Notes under the pieces: model-generated
Database searches by the model: none
The model's input: only the letters and a program-made list of their open reading frames with translations
Told to the model about the DNA's origin: nothing
DNA from: Candidatus Sulfopaludibacter sp. SbA3
GTDB taxonomy: Bacteria > Acidobacteriota > Terriglobia > 20CM-2-55-15
NCBI GenBank assembly: GCA_945861845.1
Contig: CAMAWS010000287.1
Span: 1 to 5,046 of the forward strand
Length of the DNA stretch: 5,046 nucleotides
Direction: 5' to 3'
Part shown: in pieces, positions 4,370-5,046 of the stretch
Layout: every line of letters starts with the position of its first letter
Numbering within the stretch: position 1 is the first letter of the stretch
Program-made: the position numbers and the translations under genes

Positions 4370-4975
4370 ATGCGAATAATTTTTTTAATGCTACCAGTGA
4401 CCGTGCTGCTGCTTCTTGCGGGCTCATGCACCGCCGAACAGCCCGCCGCACCAGCAGCTTCACAACCGGAGTTCAAGCCAACTGCAACGGTCAAGGACAT
4501 CATGGATTCCATAGTCGATCCCAACGCGGATCTTATTTGGGAGTCAGTTGCGAGCACAGTCAGTGATAAGGGGATAGAAGACAAGATGCCCAAGACGGAC
4601 GAAGAATGGGCGCAGGTTCGGCGATACGCGATCGCCCTTATGGAGTCCGCGAACTTGTTGCTGGTGCCGGGCCGCCAGATCGCGAAACCCGGGGATAAGG
4701 CCGAGGATTCCAACATCGAACTGGAACCCGAGGAAATCCAGGCTATTGTCGATAATGACAGGGCTACCTGGATGGAGCGTGCACTCGTACTGCACGACAA
4801 TACGCTTGTGGCGTTGAAGGCGATTGAAGCCAAGGATGCGCAAGCTCTCTTGTTTTCCGGCGATGGTATTGACCAGGCATGCGAAGGCTGCCATATCAAA
4901 TATTGGTACCCGAAGGATTCCGAAGCCGTCAGGCTCTATGAAGAGCGCATGAAAGAAGCCGCTGAAGCCAAGTAA
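4370..4975 (+). CDS. Lipoprotein cytochrome c, haem site near the C-terminus
   Basis: A 201-residue exported haem protein. Residues 1-20 are a lipoprotein signal peptide: MRII, a hydrophobic core, then LLAGSC with C20 as the lipidated cysteine (Ala at -3 is slightly atypical). A Pro/Ala-rich linker (24-40) leads into an all-helical domain: VKDIMDSIVDPNADLIWESVA (41-61), a middle helix with EEWAQVRRYAIALMESANLL (78-97), and DNDRATWMERALVLHDNTLVALKAIEAKD (128-156). The haem-binding CEGCH is at 171-175, followed by an IKYWYP segment. A CxxCH in the last helix of a four-helix bundle is the class II (cytochrome c'-like) arrangement. It should sit on the periplasmic face of a membrane as an electron carrier or ligand-binding cytochrome; its partner is not in the window. 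A hairpin follows 23 nt after the stop. The haem class is inference. Confidence 0.88.
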   Translation: MRIIFLMLPVTVLLLLAGSCTAEQPAAPAASQPEFKPTATVKDIMDSIVDPNADLIWESVASTVSDKGIEDKMPKTDEEWAQVRRYAIALMESANLLLVPGRQIAKPGDKAEDSNIELEPEEIQAIVDNDRATWMERALVLHDNTLVALKAIEAKDAQALLFSGDGIDQACEGCHIKYWYPKDSEAVRLYEERMKEAAEAK

Positions 4976-4998
4976 GGCTGACCCGCAAAATACAACCG

Positions 4999-5024
4999 CA
5001 GTGGCGAGCGGGCGCTCGCCACTG
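4999..5024 (+). terminator. Probable terminator hairpin after the cytochrome gene
   Basis: CAGTGGCGAGCG (4999-5010) pairs perfectly with CGCTCGCCACTG (5013-5024), a GC-rich 12-bp stem with a minimal loop, 23 nt after the cytochrome stop. Only a short TTT follows (5030-5032), so termination may be weak; a dispersed palindromic repeat is the alternative reading. Confidence 0.55.
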
Positions 5025-5046
5025 GCTGGTTTCACGCCGCCCGCAC

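Noticed and set aside
3664..4899. 411-residue minus-strand frame as a full transporter
   Set aside because: Everything upstream of about 4233 is palindrome plus the antisense of the cytochrome gene; only the part below that resembles a cation diffusion facilitator.

Overview
The window looks like chromosomal DNA from a free-living Gram-negative bacterium, most likely an acidobacterium. The phylum call is inference: it rests on the DUF5916-type outer-membrane barrel protein at the left edge, the lipoprotein cytochrome c at the right edge, and the overall codon style. No rRNA or other marker gene is present to confirm it.

Layout, left to right. (1) 1-861, plus strand: the C-terminal 286 residues of a DUF5916-like outer-membrane beta-barrel protein whose N-terminus lies outside the window. 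(2) 862-1102: a spacer with a small hairpin after the barrel gene and, at its right end, a compact toxin-antitoxin control region holding two TGTACA boxes exactly 12 bp apart. (3) 1103-1806, plus strand: a Phd/YefM-type antitoxin and a PIN-domain (VapC-like) toxin whose stop and start codons overlap in GTGA. (4) 3095 down to 1803, minus strand: a three-gene row made of a 35-residue CxxCH mini-protein, a signal-peptide-bearing coiled-coil protein that appears frameshifted, and an intact predicted phosphoribosyltransferase. The last gene converges on the toxin so tightly that the two stop codons overlap. (5) 3162-3303: a 142-bp inverted repeat with 33-bp outer arms, just upstream of the minus-strand row. 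(6) 3391-3650, plus strand: a strong sigma-54 (-24/-12) promoter candidate followed by a 62-residue zinc-ribbon protein. (7) 4233 down to 3664, minus strand: a cation diffusion facilitator that has lost its start and N-terminus next to a palindromic element at 4241-4311. (8) 4370-4975, plus strand: a lipoprotein cytochrome c with a haem site near its C-terminus, followed by a 12-bp hairpin that is probably its terminator.

Functionally this is a patchwork rather than one pathway. The toxin-antitoxin module is self-contained and probably autoregulated through the TGTACA boxes. The 3.1-4.3 kb stretch carries two unrelated inverted-repeat elements, one truncated gene and, nearby, one frameshifted gene, so it looks like a rearrangement-prone accessory segment. 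No clearly new multi-gene system is evident. The best-supported unusual items are the operator geometry with a possible leaderless antitoxin mRNA, the sigma-54 promoter on a tiny zinc-ribbon gene, the four-heptamer inverted repeat, and the palindrome at the broken end of the transporter gene.
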